Shown: positions 19,505 to 30,064, counted from the first letter of the stretch. The stretch: DNA of 64,000 nucleotides from an uncultured Sulfitobacter sp. (GCF_947499945.1 NZ_CANMQD010000001.1:124001-188000); one strand, 5' to 3'. Translations and numbers: made by a program. Notes: a model not told the origin generated them from the letters alone.

Positions 19505-19977
19505 TGGCGCTCACTCATTTTGACGGCGACGGCCATGCGCATATGGTGGATGTATCTGACAAGGCTGTGACATCGCGCATCGCCACTGCTGAAAATCACA
19601 TCAAGATGCAGCGTGAAACATTTGATATTATTACAGAAGGACGTGCCAAAAAGGGTGACGTTTTAGGCGTTGCACGCCTTGCTGGTATTATGGCCGCCAA
19701 GAAAACCTCCGACCTAATCCCACTCTGCCACCCGCTGCCGATCACTTCTGTTTCCGTCGATCTGGTGCCAGACGCCGACCTGCCCGGTATCCGCATAACT
19801 GCGACTGTGAAAACCACAGGCCAGACAGGGGTTGAAATGGAAGCACTCACTGCTGCATCTGTCGCCGCCCTCACGGTTTATGACATGAGCAAAGCCGTGG
19901 ATAAAACGATGGAAATCGGCGGCCTGCGCGTCACGCTCAAAGACGGCGGCAAATCGGGCCGCCATATCCTTCCGTGA
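19504..19977 (+). CDS. moaC: Cyclic pyranopterin monophosphate synthase
   Basis: Second enzyme of molybdopterin synthesis, making cyclic pyranopterin monophosphate. The 157-residue product has [20 protein letters not shown] at the start, the active-site [36 protein letters not shown] and [20 protein letters not shown]. Its start shares one base with the trpC stop (TAATG). Its stop overlaps the moeA start. Confidence 0.96.
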   Translation: MALTHFDGDGHAHMVDVSDKAVTSRIATAENHIKMQRETFDIITEGRAKKGDVLGVARLAGIMAAKKTSDLIPLCHPLPITSVSVDLVPDADLPGIRITATVKTTGQTGVEMEALTAASVAALTVYDMSKAVDKTMEIGGLRVTLKDGGKSGRHILP

Positions 19978-21146
19978 TAACTGTTGCACAGGCGCTTGAG
20001 CATTTGTTCAGTCTGACTGTCCCGATGGACGTGGAAGAAATCCCCCTGCGCACCGCCGCTGGTCGCGTGCTTGCCCGCGATGTAAGCGCACAGCGCACCC
20101 AGCCCCCCTATGCCGCCTCCTCCATGGACGGCTACGCCCTGCACCGCGCCGAAGTCGAACCTGATGCAATGTTCAAAGTTGTGGGCGAAGCAGCTGCAGG
20201 CCACCGCTACACAGGAGCGTTGAACGCAGGCCAAGCCGTGCGCATCTTCACAGGTGCCCCTGTGCCAGAGGGCGCTGATTTTGTGGTGATCCAAGAGGAT
20301 GTGACCCGCCGCGGCGATCTGATCACATTGGGCCACAAAATTGGCAACAAAGACAACATTCGCCCTGCTGGCGGTGACTTTATAAAAGGACAGACAGTGG
20401 CCGCCCCTCTGCGCCTGCGCCCTGCCGATATCGCCCTGCTGGCCGCGATGAACATCGCCATCGTGCCAGTTTACCGCAAACCGGTGGTCGCGATCATGGC
20501 AACTGGCGATGAGTTGGTCCACCCGGGCGAGCTGCCGGGACCAGATCAAATCATTGCCTCCAATACCTATGGACTGGCAGCCCAATTGGATGCACTGGGC
20601 GCGCAGACACGGCTCATGCCGATTGCACGAGATAATGCGCCCTCTTTGCAGCGTGCCTTCGAGCTTGCGCGGGATGCTGACCTTATCATCACCATCGGCG
20701 GTGCCTCTGTTGGAGATCATGATCTGGTGGCTCCCGTTGCCGCGACGATGGGGATGGAGCAGTCGTTCTACAAAGTGGCGATGCGTCCAGGAAAGCCCCT
20801 TATGGCAGGTAAGCTCGGCACTTCGGTTATGGTGGGCCTGCCTGGAAATCCTGTATCGGCGTTGGTTTGTGGAACGGTTTTTGTCGCACCTATGGTAAGT
20901 GCCATGCTCGGCCTCGGGCAATGCGCCGCGCCGCGCCGCACGGTCCCACTCGCCGCTGACATCCCCACGAACGGGCCACGGGAGCATTATATGCGTGCGG
21001 TAATAACAGACGGTGCCGTGGCCCCCGCGGACCGTCAGGACAGCTCCCTGCTCACAATACTTGCCAATGCAAATGCATTGCTTGTCCGCGCACCAAATGA
21101 TCCTGCGCATCGTGCTGGCACCTTGGCCGAGGTTATCGACTTGTAA
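19974..21146 (+). CDS. moeA: Molybdopterin molybdenumtransferase
   Basis: Inserts molybdate into adenylylated molybdopterin. The 390-residue product contains [85 protein letters not shown] and [12 protein letters not shown]. The start is GTG at 19974, four bases inside moaC (GTGA). moaC and moeA sit between tryptophan genes and lexA, an order I recall from other Rhodobacteraceae. Confidence 0.95.
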   Translation: MITVAQALEHLFSLTVPMDVEEIPLRTAAGRVLARDVSAQRTQPPYAASSMDGYALHRAEVEPDAMFKVVGEAAAGHRYTGALNAGQAVRIFTGAPVPEGADFVVIQEDVTRRGDLITLGHKIGNKDNIRPAGGDFIKGQTVAAPLRLRPADIALLAAMNIAIVPVYRKPVVAIMATGDELVHPGELPGPDQIIASNTYGLAAQLDALGAQTRLMPIARDNAPSLQRAFELARDADLIITIGGASVGDHDLVAPVAATMGMEQSFYKVAMRPGKPLMAGKLGTSVMVGLPGNPVSALVCGTVFVAPMVSAMLGLGQCAAPRRTVPLAADIPTNGPREHYMRAVITDGAVAPADRQDSSLLTILANANALLVRAPNDPAHRAGTLAEVIDL

Positions 21147-21152
21147 CAAGAG

Positions 21153-21181
21153 TTGACACAAAACAAGAACGTCCCTAGAAC
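21153..21181 (+). promoter_or_regulatory. lexA promoter with overlapping SOS (LexA) box
   Basis: A -35 hexamer TTGACA (21153-21158) and a -10-like TAGAAC (21176-21181) are separated by 17 bases. A perfect alphaproteobacterial SOS box, GAAC-N7-GAAC, covers 21167-21181 and overlaps the -10. Such placement gives autorepression of lexA by LexA. Confidence 0.88.
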
Positions 21182-21213
21182 AAAGTGAGATAAGTAGAGA
21201 CAGGGGATGTGCA

Positions 21214-21906
21214 GTGCTGACCAAAAAACAACTCGATTTGCTGGCGTTTATTCATAAACGGGTACAGCGAGACGGCGTACCGCCAAGTTTTGACGAGATG
21301 AAAGAAGCGCTTGATTTGCGGTCAAAATCGGGCATCCACCGTCTCATTACCGCATTGGAAGAGCGCGGATTTATCCGCCGTTTGGCCCACCGTGCGCGTG
21401 CGATCGAAGTTGTGAAACTGCCCGACAGCATGACAGGCGCGGGATTTCAGCCGCGCGTCATTGACGGCGATATACCCGACACACCTCCGCCTGCTGCTGC
21501 CCTTCCCGTGACAGCCATCGCTGCGACCGAATTGGCTGTGATGGGAAAAATCGCCGCTGGTGTGCCGATTGAAGCGATCAACCAACGCTCGCATGGGGTG
21601 ACAGTGCCTGACGCGATGCTGTCGGGTGCGGGTGCGCATTATGCCCTTGAAGTACAAGGGGATTCGATGATCGAGGCCGGGATCAACGACGGCGATGTTG
21701 TTGTCATCCGCGAAACTTCTGTAGCCGATAATGGTGATATCGTTGTGGCGTTGGTCGAGGATCACGAGGCAACTCTCAAACGCTTTAAGCGGAGTGGGAC
21801 TTCTATTGCGCTTGAGGCGGCAAACCCCGCTTATGAAACACGGGTATTCCCCGCCGATAAAGTAAAAGTTCAGGGGCGTCTTGTGGGGCTAATCCGTTCC
21901 TACTAA
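21214..21906 (+). CDS. lexA: SOS repressor LexA
   Basis: Represses the DNA-damage regulon and cleaves itself on RecA filaments. The 230-residue product starts [18 protein letters not shown] with a winged helix N-terminal domain ([35 protein letters not shown]). The cleavage site is Ala115-Gly116 in GKIAAGVP. The serine-lysine dyad is Ser151 in [14 protein letters not shown] and Lys189 in ATLKRFKR. Its length, longer than the E. coli protein, fits Alphaproteobacteria. The GTG start follows an AGGGGATG ribosome-site region. Confidence 0.96.
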   Translation: MLTKKQLDLLAFIHKRVQRDGVPPSFDEMKEALDLRSKSGIHRLITALEERGFIRRLAHRARAIEVVKLPDSMTGAGFQPRVIDGDIPDTPPPAAALPVTAIAATELAVMGKIAAGVPIEAINQRSHGVTVPDAMLSGAGAHYALEVQGDSMIEAGINDGDVVVIRETSVADNGDIVVALVEDHEATLKRFKRSGTSIALEAANPAYETRVFPADKVKVQGRLVGLIRSY

Positions 21907-21930
21907 CCCGTCTGATAAAAAGTCAGCCTG

Positions 21931-23988
21931 CTAGTTACCACTGCGCCGCGCGAACCTGTCAGGTTTGGGCGGCGTTTGCTTTTGCGGCCAATGGGTCCAG
22001 AGCCGCTCTCCCGATGCGGAACGGGCAGTTTTGGAGATATACCAGCCGTCCAGCCCTTTGCGATACGCCAACGCGCCAGTGTGCAGCAGGCTTTCGGGGT
22101 CATGCACCACACAAGGCAATCCGCGCTGGGACAGGGGCACCGAACTCACCACAATCTGGCCCTTGGTACAGCCCTCGAACGCAGCCACAGCGCGTTTGCC
22201 TGAAAGGTGGATTACATCGCCATTTGTGTCCCATCGCGCAAAAGCCTGCGGCTGGTCCTTTCCATCACCGTCATTCTCGAGCCAGTTACGTGCGGCAAAC
22301 CCCGCTCCGCGTTTCTTGCTCAATGCGCGTCCTTGCTCCGTCATCACACCAACCAATGTGCCGGTATCCGAGACAAGCACATCTGGTCGCTCAGTACCTG
22401 ACCAGATCCAAAAGGACGCGGCCATGGCCACAGCCCCGCTCCACCGTAATCTGCCCCGCCACAGGAGCAGCATCAAAAACCCCAGCGCCAGCAGCGGCAG
22501 CACCCATGCGTTTGGCCCTACGACATAGTTCCGCGCATCAGGCAGCTCTGCTACAAAGTGCGACACCAGCAAAATCCACTTCACCCCAAGGCTCATCGCC
22601 CAAAGGCCAACCGCCTCAAGCCCCAGTGGTGCCAGCACCGCCGCCACAACAGCAGCGGGGATCACCAGCACCCCCATCAACGGCACCGAGGCCAGATTCG
22701 CCAGCAGTCCGTATTGCGCAATCGCGTTGAAATGCGCAGCCCCGATTGGCGCTGTCGCAATGCCTGCCACGGCCGACGAGATAAACACAGCACTCACAGG
22801 TTTGAACCAGTTTGGCCCCATAGGTATCTGCCCGTCTCGCAACCAGCCAAAAACGGCCACTAAAGCCGTTGTCGCTGCAAATGACATCTGGAAGCCCGGT
22901 CCCATAAGCGCTTCGGGCCGCAACACCAGCACAATCGTCGCAGCAATTGCCACACTGCGCAGGCTGATGGCACGTCGCCCTATCATCAACGCCACGAGCG
23001 CCACAGCGACCATCACAAATGCACGCTGGGTAGCGACATTGCCGCCCGAAAGGGCGAGGTATCCTGCCGCTGCAATCAACGCGCCCCCTGCTGCGATGCT
23101 GCGCGCCGGCACGCGCAAGACTAGCGGCGGCACCAGTGCCAAAGCTATTCTAAGTGCGGCGAACACCACTCCCGACATCAACCCCATATGCAGCCCTGAG
23201 ATCGCGAGCAGATGCGCCAGATTACTGGCCCGCAGATCATCCAATGCGGATTGGCTGATGGCAGAGCGGTCGCCTGTCGTAATTGCGGCGGCAAAACCGC
23301 CCGTGTCACCGGGCAACACGTCTTGAATACGGGCCGAGGCGGCCATGCGCACACGAAACACACCCAAGCCGCCCGCAGGTTCCGACACACCCATAAGCGG
23401 TGTGCGGGCATAGCCGACTGCCCCCAAGCCCGCAAACCAAGCATGGCGCTGGAAATCAAAACCACCTGGCTCTACGGGTCCGGAGGGCGGCGACAGATGC
23501 CCCGTGAGCATCACGCGCAAGCCCGGTTCAGAAGCGATGTCAAAGCTGCGATCCCCGTGTAGGGACAGGCGCACGCGGTGTGGCGTACGCTCGGGCGGGA
23601 CACGTTCAAGCACCACGCGGTCCAGTGTCAACCGCAGCGCATCTGACTGAGAGCGATCAATCGCCACAATCCGCCCCTCGACCGCACCATAATAGCGGAA
23701 ATCGAGTACGGGTCCTGACACCGAATGCGCCCGCGCCGCCGCGAGAAGTACGCCCAGACAAATCAACATGCCTGCCAGAGCAAAAGGCCGTGCAGGTTCG
23801 GGAAAGCCTCTAGCGAAAGCCGCACAGAAAAGACCTGCAAGGGCCACGCGACCTAAATGAAGTTTTGTCGGTTCAAATCCCAATTGAAAATAGGCCCCGA
23901 TGCCCACGGCAAGGCAAACAGGCACCCAGCCAAACAGCGCTCCACGTTGGGCGCGCATCATCTCGGCAAAGTGTTGCGCCGCACCCAT
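21931..23988 (-). CDS. comEC: ComEC/Rec2-type DNA-uptake membrane protein
   Basis: Inner-membrane channel protein of the natural-transformation type. The 685-residue product has hydrophobic segments at the N-terminus, a soluble DUF4131-like part ([17 protein letters not shown] ... [20 protein letters not shown]), then the competence domain with [19 protein letters not shown] and about seven membrane helices (to about residue 510). The C-terminal part ([20 protein letters not shown] onward) is where metallo-beta-lactamase domains occur, but no HxHxDH motif is visible and the region is short. The start at 23988 could instead be an internal Met about nine codons later. It converges on lexA with a 24-base gap. 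Confidence 0.88.
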   Translation of the reverse strand: MGAAQHFAEMMRAQRGALFGWVPVCLAVGIGAYFQLGFEPTKLHLGRVALAGLFCAAFARGFPEPARPFALAGMLICLGVLLAAARAHSVSGPVLDFRYYGAVEGRIVAIDRSQSDALRLTLDRVVLERVPPERTPHRVRLSLHGDRSFDIASEPGLRVMLTGHLSPPSGPVEPGGFDFQRHAWFAGLGAVGYARTPLMGVSEPAGGLGVFRVRMAASARIQDVLPGDTGGFAAAITTGDRSAISQSALDDLRASNLAHLLAISGLHMGLMSGVVFAALRIALALVPPLVLRVPARSIAAGGALIAAAGYLALSGGNVATQRAFVMVAVALVALMIGRRAISLRSVAIAATIVLVLRPEALMGPGFQMSFAATTALVAVFGWLRDGQIPMGPNWFKPVSAVFISSAVAGIATAPIGAAHFNAIAQYGLLANLASVPLMGVLVIPAAVVAAVLAPLGLEAVGLWAMSLGVKWILLVSHFVAELPDARNYVVGPNAWVLPLLALGFLMLLLWRGRLRWSGAVAMAASFWIWSGTERPDVLVSDTGTLVGVMTEQGRALSKKRGAGFAARNWLENDGDGKDQPQAFARWDTNGDVIHLSGKRAVAAFEGCTKGQIVVSSVPLSQRGLPCVVHDPESLLHTGALAYRKGLDGWYISKTARSASGERLWTHWPQKQTPPKPDRFARRSGN

Positions 23989-24045
23989 ACCTTGCCCCCG
24001 TTCGCTGCACTGGATAGACAGTCCCGAACCCTACGCCGAGCGTGG

Positions 24046-24059
24046 TTACCAAATGGTAA
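24046..24059. promoter_or_regulatory. Palindrome in the comEC-gltX spacer
   Basis: TTACCA and TGGTAA separated by two bases form a near-perfect palindrome 55 bases before the gltX start, in the divergent spacer between comEC and gltX. It may be an operator for an unknown regulator. Confidence 0.3.
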
Positions 24060-24114
24060 ACATGACCGGAAAGTTAACGCCACGCCGCGCCCTGCCTCTC
24101 CGAAAGGACCTCTT

Positions 24115-25515
24115 ATGTGCTCTGACATCGTCACCCGCTTCGCCCCTTCGCCTACGGGATTTCTGCACATCGGAGGGGCGCGTACTGCCTTATTTAATTG
24201 GCTCTATGCTCGTGGTCGTGGCGGTAAATTCCTGCTGCGCATCGAAGACACAGACCGTGCTCGCCATACTCCCGAAGCAACCGACGCGATCCTGCAAGGG
24301 CTTGCGTGGCTTGGCCTCGACCATGACGGCGATGTGGTTAGCCAGCACGAGATGGCCCCGCGTCATGTGGAAGTGGCCCATGAACTGCTTGCTAAAGGTG
24401 CGGCCTTCAAATGCTTTGCCACTCAGGAAGAAATCGAGGCGTTTCGCGAGACGGCCCGTGCCGAGGGGCGCAGCACGCTCTACCGCTCGCCATGGCGCGA
24501 TGCGGACGCCAGCAGCCACCCCGATGCGCCGTTTGTGATCCGCATCAAGGCACCGGATGGCGGCCAGACGATAATACGCGACACAGTCCAAGGCGATGTG
24601 ACAATCGACAACGCCCAGCTCGACGACATGATCTTGCTGCGCTCGGACGGCTCGCCGGTCTATATGCTCGCCGTGGTTGTGGATGACCATGATATGGGCG
24701 TGACCCATGTGATCCGTGGCGATGACCACCTCAACAACGCCGCGCGCCAGATGATGATTTATCATGGTATGGAATGGAACGTGCCCGTCTGGTCGCACAT
24801 ACCGCTTATCCACGGCCCTGACGGCAAGAAGCTAAGCAAACGGCACGGCGCATTGGGTGCGCAGGAATATCAGGCGATGGGCTATCCTGCCGCAGGCATG
24901 CGCAACTATCTGGCGCGGCTCGGCTGGAGCCATGGCGACGACGAGTTTTTCACCGATGAGCAGGCCAAAGAATGGTTCGACATCGACGGAATCCGTAAAA
25001 GTCCTGCTCAATTCGATCTCAAAAAGCTCGAAAACATATGCGGTCAGCATATTGCAGTGGCCGATGATGCCGCATTGCGGCACGAAATTGAAGAATATCT
25101 GGCCGCGGCGGACTTGCCTGCTCTTTCTGACGCACAGTCATCAGGTTTGGAGCGCGCACTCTATTGCCTGAAAGAGCGCGCGAAGACATTCCCGGAAATT
25201 ATTGAAAAGGGTCAATTTATTCTCACCTCACGCCCTGTGGAATGTGACGAAAAGGCAGCTAAAAATCTAGATACGGTATCCCGTGGTATACTGAGAGAAT
25301 TGACGCCGCAGCTGCAAGATGTTAGCTGGGATCGAGAAACGCTCGAAGAGGTGCTGAACGGCTTTGCTGCCGCGAAAGATACCAAATTCGGGAAACTCGC
25401 CGGACCGCTGCGTGCAGCCCTTGCAGGGCGCGCCGTGACACCTTCGGTTTTCGACATGATGCTGGTGCTGGGCCACGATGAGACATTGGCCCGCCTGACA
25501 GATGCAGCGTCCTGA
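24115..25515 (+). CDS. gltX: Glutamyl-tRNA synthetase
   Basis: Charges tRNA-Glu with glutamate. The 466-residue class I synthetase has the HIGH-type motif [20 protein letters not shown] near the N-terminus, [22 protein letters not shown] and the KMSKS-type [20 protein letters not shown] precedes the ATG at 24115; an upstream in-frame extension overlaps comEC on the other strand and is not protein-like. Alphaproteobacteria often carry two GltX-type proteins, so this may be one of a pair. Confidence 0.95.
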   Translation: MCSDIVTRFAPSPTGFLHIGGARTALFNWLYARGRGGKFLLRIEDTDRARHTPEATDAILQGLAWLGLDHDGDVVSQHEMAPRHVEVAHELLAKGAAFKCFATQEEIEAFRETARAEGRSTLYRSPWRDADASSHPDAPFVIRIKAPDGGQTIIRDTVQGDVTIDNAQLDDMILLRSDGSPVYMLAVVVDDHDMGVTHVIRGDDHLNNAARQMMIYHGMEWNVPVWSHIPLIHGPDGKKLSKRHGALGAQEYQAMGYPAAGMRNYLARLGWSHGDDEFFTDEQAKEWFDIDGIRKSPAQFDLKKLENICGQHIAVADDAALRHEIEEYLAAADLPALSDAQSSGLERALYCLKERAKTFPEIIEKGQFILTSRPVECDEKAAKNLDTVSRGILRELTPQLQDVSWDRETLEEVLNGFAAAKDTKFGKLAGPLRAALAGRAVTPSVFDMMLVLGHDETLARLTDAAS

Positions 25516-25633
25516 GACGGAATTAAATCTGTCGTTAAGGATGTAGTAGATAAGAAGAGTAAGGATGCGCAGGCCCTGCCAGTGCAGACCTCGGCGCCCA
25601 GTGCGCCTGAAGCCAACCTAGAAGGGGAAATGC

Positions 25634-26929
25634 ATGGCCGAGAGTACAAAAAACGCGACGCTTACCGTCGGAGATAAAACAATAGAACTGCCGATGTTCT
25701 CCCCCACTTCCGGCCCTGATGTGATCGACATCCGAAAGCTGTATGCCCAAGCGGGTGTTTTCACGTATGATCCGGGATTTACCTCCACCGCGTCCTGCGA
25801 CAGCACAATTACCTTCATCGACGGCGATGAAGGTATTCTAACCCACCGCGGCTATCCTATTGGTGAGCTGGCCGAGAAATCCCATTACCTCGAAGTTTGC
25901 TATCTGCTGCTTTATGGTGAGTTGCCCTCTCCTGTAGAGCTCGAAGATTTCGAGCATCGCGTGACCAATCACACGATGATCCACGAGCAGATGATTAATT
26001 TCTTCCGCGGTTTCCGCCGTGATGCACACCCGATGGCGGTTATGGTCGGTGTTGTAGGCGCGATGTCCGCGTTCTATCACGACTCGACCGATATCAATGA
26101 TGAGTGGCAGCGTGAGGTCGCCTCTATCCGCCTCATTGCAAAAATGCCAACGATTGCCGCGATGGCGTTTAAATATACAATCGGTCAGCCCTTCGTGTAT
26201 CCGCGCAACGATCTCGATTATGCCTCCAATTTCCTGCGCATGTGTTTTGCCGTGCCTGCCGAGGACTATGTAGTCGATCCGATCCTGAGCCGCGCCATGG
26301 ATCGCATCTTTACCCTCCATGCAGATCACGAGCAAAATGCCTCGACGTCGACCGTGCGTCTGGCCTCCTCATCTGGCGCAAACCCGTTTGCCTGTATTGC
26401 TGCGGGTATTGCCTGCCTGTGGGGCCCTGCCCACGGTGGCGCGAACCAAGCGTGTCTTGAGATGCTCAAAGAGATCGGTACACCAGACCGTATCCCAGAA
26501 TTCATCGCCCGTGCGAAGGATAAGGACGATCCGTTCCGCCTCATGGGTTTCGGCCATCGCGTTTACAAAAACTTTGATCCACGCGCCACAGTAATGAAGC
26601 AATCTGCGGATGAAGTGCTGGAACTGATGGGTGTCGAGAACAACCCGATCCTTCAGGTTGCCAAAGAGCTCGAAAAGCAGGCCTTGGAAGATCCGTATTT
26701 TGCAGACAAGAAGCTTTTCCCGAATGTGGACTTCTATTCCGGCATTATCCTTGAAGCGATGGGCTTCCCCACGTCGATGTTCACGCCAATCTTTGCGCTT
26801 GCACGGACCGTTGGCTGGATTTCCCAGTGGAAAGAGCAACTCAACGATCCACAGCTGAAAATCGGCCGGCCCCGTCAGCTTTATCAAGGTGAAGATATCC
26901 GCGCCTATGTGGATATCGAAAAACGCTAA
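25634..26929 (+). CDS. gltA: Citrate synthase (type II)
   Basis: Condenses acetyl-CoA with oxaloacetate at the entry of the citric acid cycle. The 431-residue product has the hexameric type II pattern: an N-terminal beta domain ([20 protein letters not shown]), [13 protein letters not shown], the first histidine region [31 protein letters not shown], and [15 protein letters not shown] with the catalytic histidine. GAAGGGGAA precedes the ATG. A strong terminator follows. Confidence 0.97.
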   Translation: MAESTKNATLTVGDKTIELPMFSPTSGPDVIDIRKLYAQAGVFTYDPGFTSTASCDSTITFIDGDEGILTHRGYPIGELAEKSHYLEVCYLLLYGELPSPVELEDFEHRVTNHTMIHEQMINFFRGFRRDAHPMAVMVGVVGAMSAFYHDSTDINDEWQREVASIRLIAKMPTIAAMAFKYTIGQPFVYPRNDLDYASNFLRMCFAVPAEDYVVDPILSRAMDRIFTLHADHEQNASTSTVRLASSSGANPFACIAAGIACLWGPAHGGANQACLEMLKEIGTPDRIPEFIARAKDKDDPFRLMGFGHRVYKNFDPRATVMKQSADEVLELMGVENNPILQVAKELEKQALEDPYFADKKLFPNVDFYSGIILEAMGFPTSMFTPIFALARTVGWISQWKEQLNDPQLKIGRPRQLYQGEDIRAYVDIEKR

Positions 26930-26952
26930 ACGGAAAAAAAACCAAACGATCC

Positions 26953-26985
26953 AAACCCGGATGCACCCAGCGTCCGGGTTTTTTC
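26953..26985 (+). terminator. Rho-independent terminator of gltA
   Basis: AAACCCGGA (26953-26961) pairs with TCCGGGTTT (26973-26981). Three further pairs inside leave a five-base loop. A run of six T covers 26979-26984. Confidence 0.92.
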
Positions 26986-27375
26986 GTTGCTGCTCAACTG
27001 TGGAGAAATTGTGGCAAAAAGCTGTCACACTCTCAAGAATGTCCGTTTTTGGCACAACATCGCCTGTTGCCGTCAAAAGTGACCCCCTTCTTTGCAGGTC
27101 TGGCGATAATCCATATAATATAGCAAGTATCTAAAGAACGAACCGACGCGAATCGCACGTGAGGGGCAGCTTCACACCATGATCGCAAAGCGCATAATAC
27201 CGCAAAAGTCGGGCTATTGTGCACACACCGCCTGCCCCATTCGAAACAGAAAATTGGAAAACAGGGCAAAATTAAGGCATTGTTTCGGTCCTGAATACAA
27301 TGGTTAACGCAAGCTTGACCAGTCACCGGAACCCTGCGTACTCATAAGTTAACGCGACACATAGAGGATATGGTT
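26986..27375. other. Non-coding leader region before the RTX-like gene
   Basis: No gene is seen. A possible promoter is TTTGCA at 27091-27096 and TATAAT at 27114-27119 with a 17-base spacer. This would give a leader of about 250 bases. GGTTAA-N7-TTGA at 27302-27318 is one base away from a full CtrA site (reverse orientation). A ribosome site AGAGGA lies at 27363-27368. Confidence 0.4.
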
Positions 27376-28299
27376 ATGTTACTTTTGCTTGGAATTGCAC
27401 TGCCGTTGGCCATCTTGGGCTTCGGAATGGACTCTGGCGACGATGAAGAAACGCTGGACGAAGTTACGCTGGAAGGTACGGAAGAAGCCGACCGTCTTGA
27501 GGGTGACCAAGGTCGTGACTTTATCGATGGTCTTGAAGGCGATGATGTAATGAACGGTCGCGCTGGCGATGACATCATTTTTGGCCGTGAAGGCGAAGAT
27601 GTATTGCAGGGCGAAGATGGCGACGACATGCTCTGCTCGGGCGATGGCGATGATATCGTAACTGGAAACCGCGGTCAGGACCTTATCGAAGGCCAAGAAG
27701 GCGATGACTTTGTATCTGGCGATTATGGCTGGGATACTGTGCGCGGCGACGAAGGAGACGACACAGTTCTCGGTGGGCGTGGATTTGATATCGTAGGCGG
27801 CGGGTTCGGCGACGATCTGGTCTTTGGCGGCATCATACAGGGGGTACCTTTGAACCTCGAAGAGCTGACCGAACTGCGCGATGGGGGCTCCCTTGCCGAT
27901 ATCAACGGTGGCATAAACATGCGCGATGATAGCCTCGGCAACGAGCTTTATGGCGGTTTTGGGGATGATAATCTGGTACTCGGCTCCGGCGACATTGCTG
28001 ATGGAAACGAGGGAGACGATACATTCCACGTAATGTCCGAGCAGATTGGCGAAAACGGCGCAGCGGTTATCAACAACTACTCCGTCAGCGAAGACGCAAT
28101 TACAATCATTGTTGATGATGTTGATGCAGCAGCCGAAATTACTGTGGCCGATGAAAACGGAAATTCAGTAATCAGCCTTAACGGTGTCCGATTGGCAGTT
28201 GTTGATGGCACGGCAGGTACGATTGCTGCAAGCGATGTTTCCCTGATTTCTGAGAACGTGGTGGAATCGCTGTTCGATCCGAACGGCGCAGCAGCCTGA
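27376..28299 (+). CDS. RTX/hemolysin-type calcium-binding repeat protein
   Basis: A very acidic protein of about 307 residues. It begins with one hydrophobic segment (MLLLLGIALPLAILGFGMD), followed from about residue 35 by repeats of the RTX type. These include GREGEDVLQGEDGDDML, GDYGWDTVRGDEGDDTVLGG and GGGFGDDLVFGG, and after an insert GNELYGGFGDDNLVLGSG. In this family such nonapeptides form a calcium-binding beta roll. The C-terminal 70 residues have a beta-rich, hydrophobic pattern. The second ATG (27376) is chosen because AGAGGA is only one base from the first ATG (27370) but seven bases from the second. The hydrophobic N-terminus is atypical for type I secreted RTX proteins, so it may be membrane-tethered. 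No transporter genes are adjacent. Confidence 0.8.
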   Translation: MLLLLGIALPLAILGFGMDSGDDEETLDEVTLEGTEEADRLEGDQGRDFIDGLEGDDVMNGRAGDDIIFGREGEDVLQGEDGDDMLCSGDGDDIVTGNRGQDLIEGQEGDDFVSGDYGWDTVRGDEGDDTVLGGRGFDIVGGGFGDDLVFGGIIQGVPLNLEELTELRDGGSLADINGGINMRDDSLGNELYGGFGDDNLVLGSGDIADGNEGDDTFHVMSEQIGENGAAVINNYSVSEDAITIIVDDVDAAAEITVADENGNSVISLNGVRLAVVDGTAGTIAASDVSLISENVVESLFDPNGAAA

Positions 28300-28376
28300 T
28301 CATAACTCATGCAGGGGTCCTATAATTTTCGGTCCCCTGCCCGATCTAACTGCTAGAACAACAGGAAGCTCCCCCC

Positions 28377-28688
28377 ATGGCCCCCTCAAACTACAGCACA
28401 TCCAATCGCTATGAATGGTCCCAGGCAAAAAGCCTGATGCCAGCACAAGCAAAATGCGAACGCGGCCCCCAAGGTGCATTGATCCCCGACACAAACGAAG
28501 AAATGGATCACATCGCCGTCGTTTATGACGAAGGCGAAACACCCCCCCATATTACAATTAAGCAAGTCTCGGGCTCTGTACACACTGTTCTCGCCAACGG
28601 GATCGCTGTCGCGGTTGTGGCCCGCGCCTCTGGCAAAGCACCCAACCCTTCAGACGTTGTACTGGTCGAGCGTCGCATTAATTCGTAA
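28377..28688 (+). CDS. Small hypothetical protein
   Basis: A 103-residue soluble protein with no recognised domain. The middle and end are ordinary-looking (MDHIAVVYDEGETPPHITIK and HTVLANGIAVAVVARASG, ending VVLVERRINS), consistent with a small beta-rich fold. AGGAAG stands about ten bases before the ATG, and a strong terminator follows the stop by 15 bases; both support a real gene. Upstream, GCAGGGG (28311-28317) and CCCCTGC (28334-28340) form a hairpin around a TATAAT word. Function unknown. Confidence 0.6.
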   Translation: MAPSNYSTSNRYEWSQAKSLMPAQAKCERGPQGALIPDTNEEMDHIAVVYDEGETPPHITIKQVSGSVHTVLANGIAVAVVARASGKAPNPSDVVLVERRINS

Positions 28689-28703
28689 GCTATATCTGAT
28701 AAC

Positions 28704-28740
28704 AAAAGGCCGCCGCATATACGATGCAGCGGCCTTTTTT
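28704..28740. terminator. Bidirectional rho-independent terminator
   Basis: AAAAGGCCGC (28704-28713) pairs with GCGGCCTTTT (28729-28738), with an extra GCAT/ATGC stem inside. A T-run follows on the plus strand, and TTTTGTTAT follows on the minus strand. It can serve both the small hypothetical gene and the convergent enoyl-CoA hydratase gene. Confidence 0.9.
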
Positions 28741-28762
28741 CGTAAGCGTAAGTAGTATATCT

Positions 28763-29539
28763 TCAACGTCCCTCAAATGAGGCAGGGCGTTTTTCGGTAA
28801 AGGCGAGCACGCCTTCTTTGAAATCACGCGACTTGCCGCATTTGCCCTGCTCCTGTGATTCTAGAGCCAGCTGATCTTCAAAATCGTTGTTCCAGCTTTC
28901 GCGCATTACCTTTTTCACGGCTGCATAGGCCGCTGTTGGACCAGAGGCGAGATGGGCCGCTTTTGCGCGCCAATGTGCGTGGAATTGATGGTCTTCAACC
29001 GCTTCCCAAATCATTCCCCATTCATCGGCCTGACGTGCGCTGATTTTATCTGCAAACAGGGCCGCACCCATTGCTTTTGCCATGCCCATCTGACGTGGCA
29101 TTGTATAAGTACCACCGGCATCCGGGATCAGGCCAATTCGTGTAAAAGCCTGAAGGAAATAAGCACTCTCGGTTGCAAAGACAACGTCAGCTGCCAGCGC
29201 CAGATTGGCACCCGCGCCAGCCGCAGGGCCATTCACCGCCGCAATGGTCGGGACAGGGCAGCCCGAGATAGCACGCAGCATTGGCGCATATTCATCGCGT
29301 AGAGTCCGCTCCAGATCGATTGAGCCACTGCTGGCCGCATCGCCCAGATCCTGACCCGAGCAGAACGCTTTGCCAGCACCGGTGATCACAACAACCCGCG
29401 CTTCACGACCGCCTACAGAAAAGGCATGCTCGATCTCCGCGCGCATCTGGGTCGTCAAGGCGTTGTATTTGTCCGCACGGTTCATCGTGATGACGGCCAT
29501 GCCATCGCTCAGCTCATAGGTAATTGTCTGGTAGTCCAT
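28763..29539 (-). CDS. Enoyl-CoA hydratase/isomerase, PaaG-like
   Basis: A 258-residue crotonase-fold protein. The CoA-binding oxyanion regions are GAGKAFCSGQDLGD and AAVNGPAAGAGANLALAADV. IGLIPDAGGTYTMPRQMG carries Asp at the position used by PaaG isomerases, where typical hydratases have Glu. This suggests 1,2-epoxyphenylacetyl-CoA isomerase activity or a related isomerisation. No other phenylacetate genes are nearby, so the pathway is uncertain. GAGGG precedes the ATG by four bases. Confidence 0.85.
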   Translation of the reverse strand: MDYQTITYELSDGMAVITMNRADKYNALTTQMRAEIEHAFSVGGREARVVVITGAGKAFCSGQDLGDAASSGSIDLERTLRDEYAPMLRAISGCPVPTIAAVNGPAAGAGANLALAADVVFATESAYFLQAFTRIGLIPDAGGTYTMPRQMGMAKAMGAALFADKISARQADEWGMIWEAVEDHQFHAHWRAKAAHLASGPTAAYAAVKKVMRESWNNDFEDQLALESQEQGKCGKSRDFKEGVLAFTEKRPASFEGR

Positions 29540-29611
29540 AACGCCCTCGTTGGTTTCAACTTTGAGCCCGACCTTACCACAGCGGCACAGGCCTGCCAGC
29601 CCGACGGGGCG

Positions 29612-30064
29612 TTACTTCTTAAGGATATCTCGGAGGGTCGCCGCTTCATCGGCGCTCAGCACATCATCCTGCGGCGCCTTGGCCGTGCTGCGGCCACGCA
29701 CGTAGACAACACCTACTCCCCCTGCAATCAGCAGCATCAATGGTCCAGCAGCCCAAAGAAGCCAGTTCGCACCGCCGAAAGTCGGTTTCAGCAAAACGAA
29801 CTCGCCGTAGCGAGCAACGATATACTCAAGCGCATCTTGGTCAGTGTCCCCTGCTACCAACCGCTCCCTCACTAAAAGACGCAGGTCTTTGGAAATGGGC
29901 GCGTTGCTCTCGTCGATGCTTTCGCTTTGACAGACGGGGCAGCGCAGCCCCTTAGAAAGATTCAGCGCACGCTGCTCCAGAACAGGGTCCGACAAGACCT
30001 CGTCAGGTTCTACCGCCATAAGCGGCGTCGCGATCAGCATGAGGATCAGGATCAGGCGTTTCAT
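29612..30064 (-). CDS. ccmH: Cytochrome c-type biogenesis protein CcmH
   Basis: Periplasmic thiol-disulfide protein that keeps apocytochrome c cysteines reduced for haem attachment. The product of about 150 residues has a signal segment (LILILMLIATPLMA), the redox motif RCPVCQSESIDESNA, YGEFVLLKPTF, and a C-terminal membrane helix (NWLLWAAGPLMLLIAGGVGVVYV). The ATG at 30064 overlaps the ccmF stop by ATGA, so the two are translationally coupled. Confidence 0.93.
   Translation of the reverse strand: MKRLILILMLIATPLMAVEPDEVLSDPVLEQRALNLSKGLRCPVCQSESIDESNAPISKDLRLLVRERLVAGDTDQDALEYIVARYGEFVLLKPTFGGANWLLWAAGPLMLLIAGGVGVVYVRGRSTAKAPQDDVLSADEAATLRDILKK

Noticed and set aside
19878..21224. 448-codon minus-strand open frame opposite moaC and moeA
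   Set aside because: The plus-strand genes are unambiguous and the antisense product has no recognisable domain.
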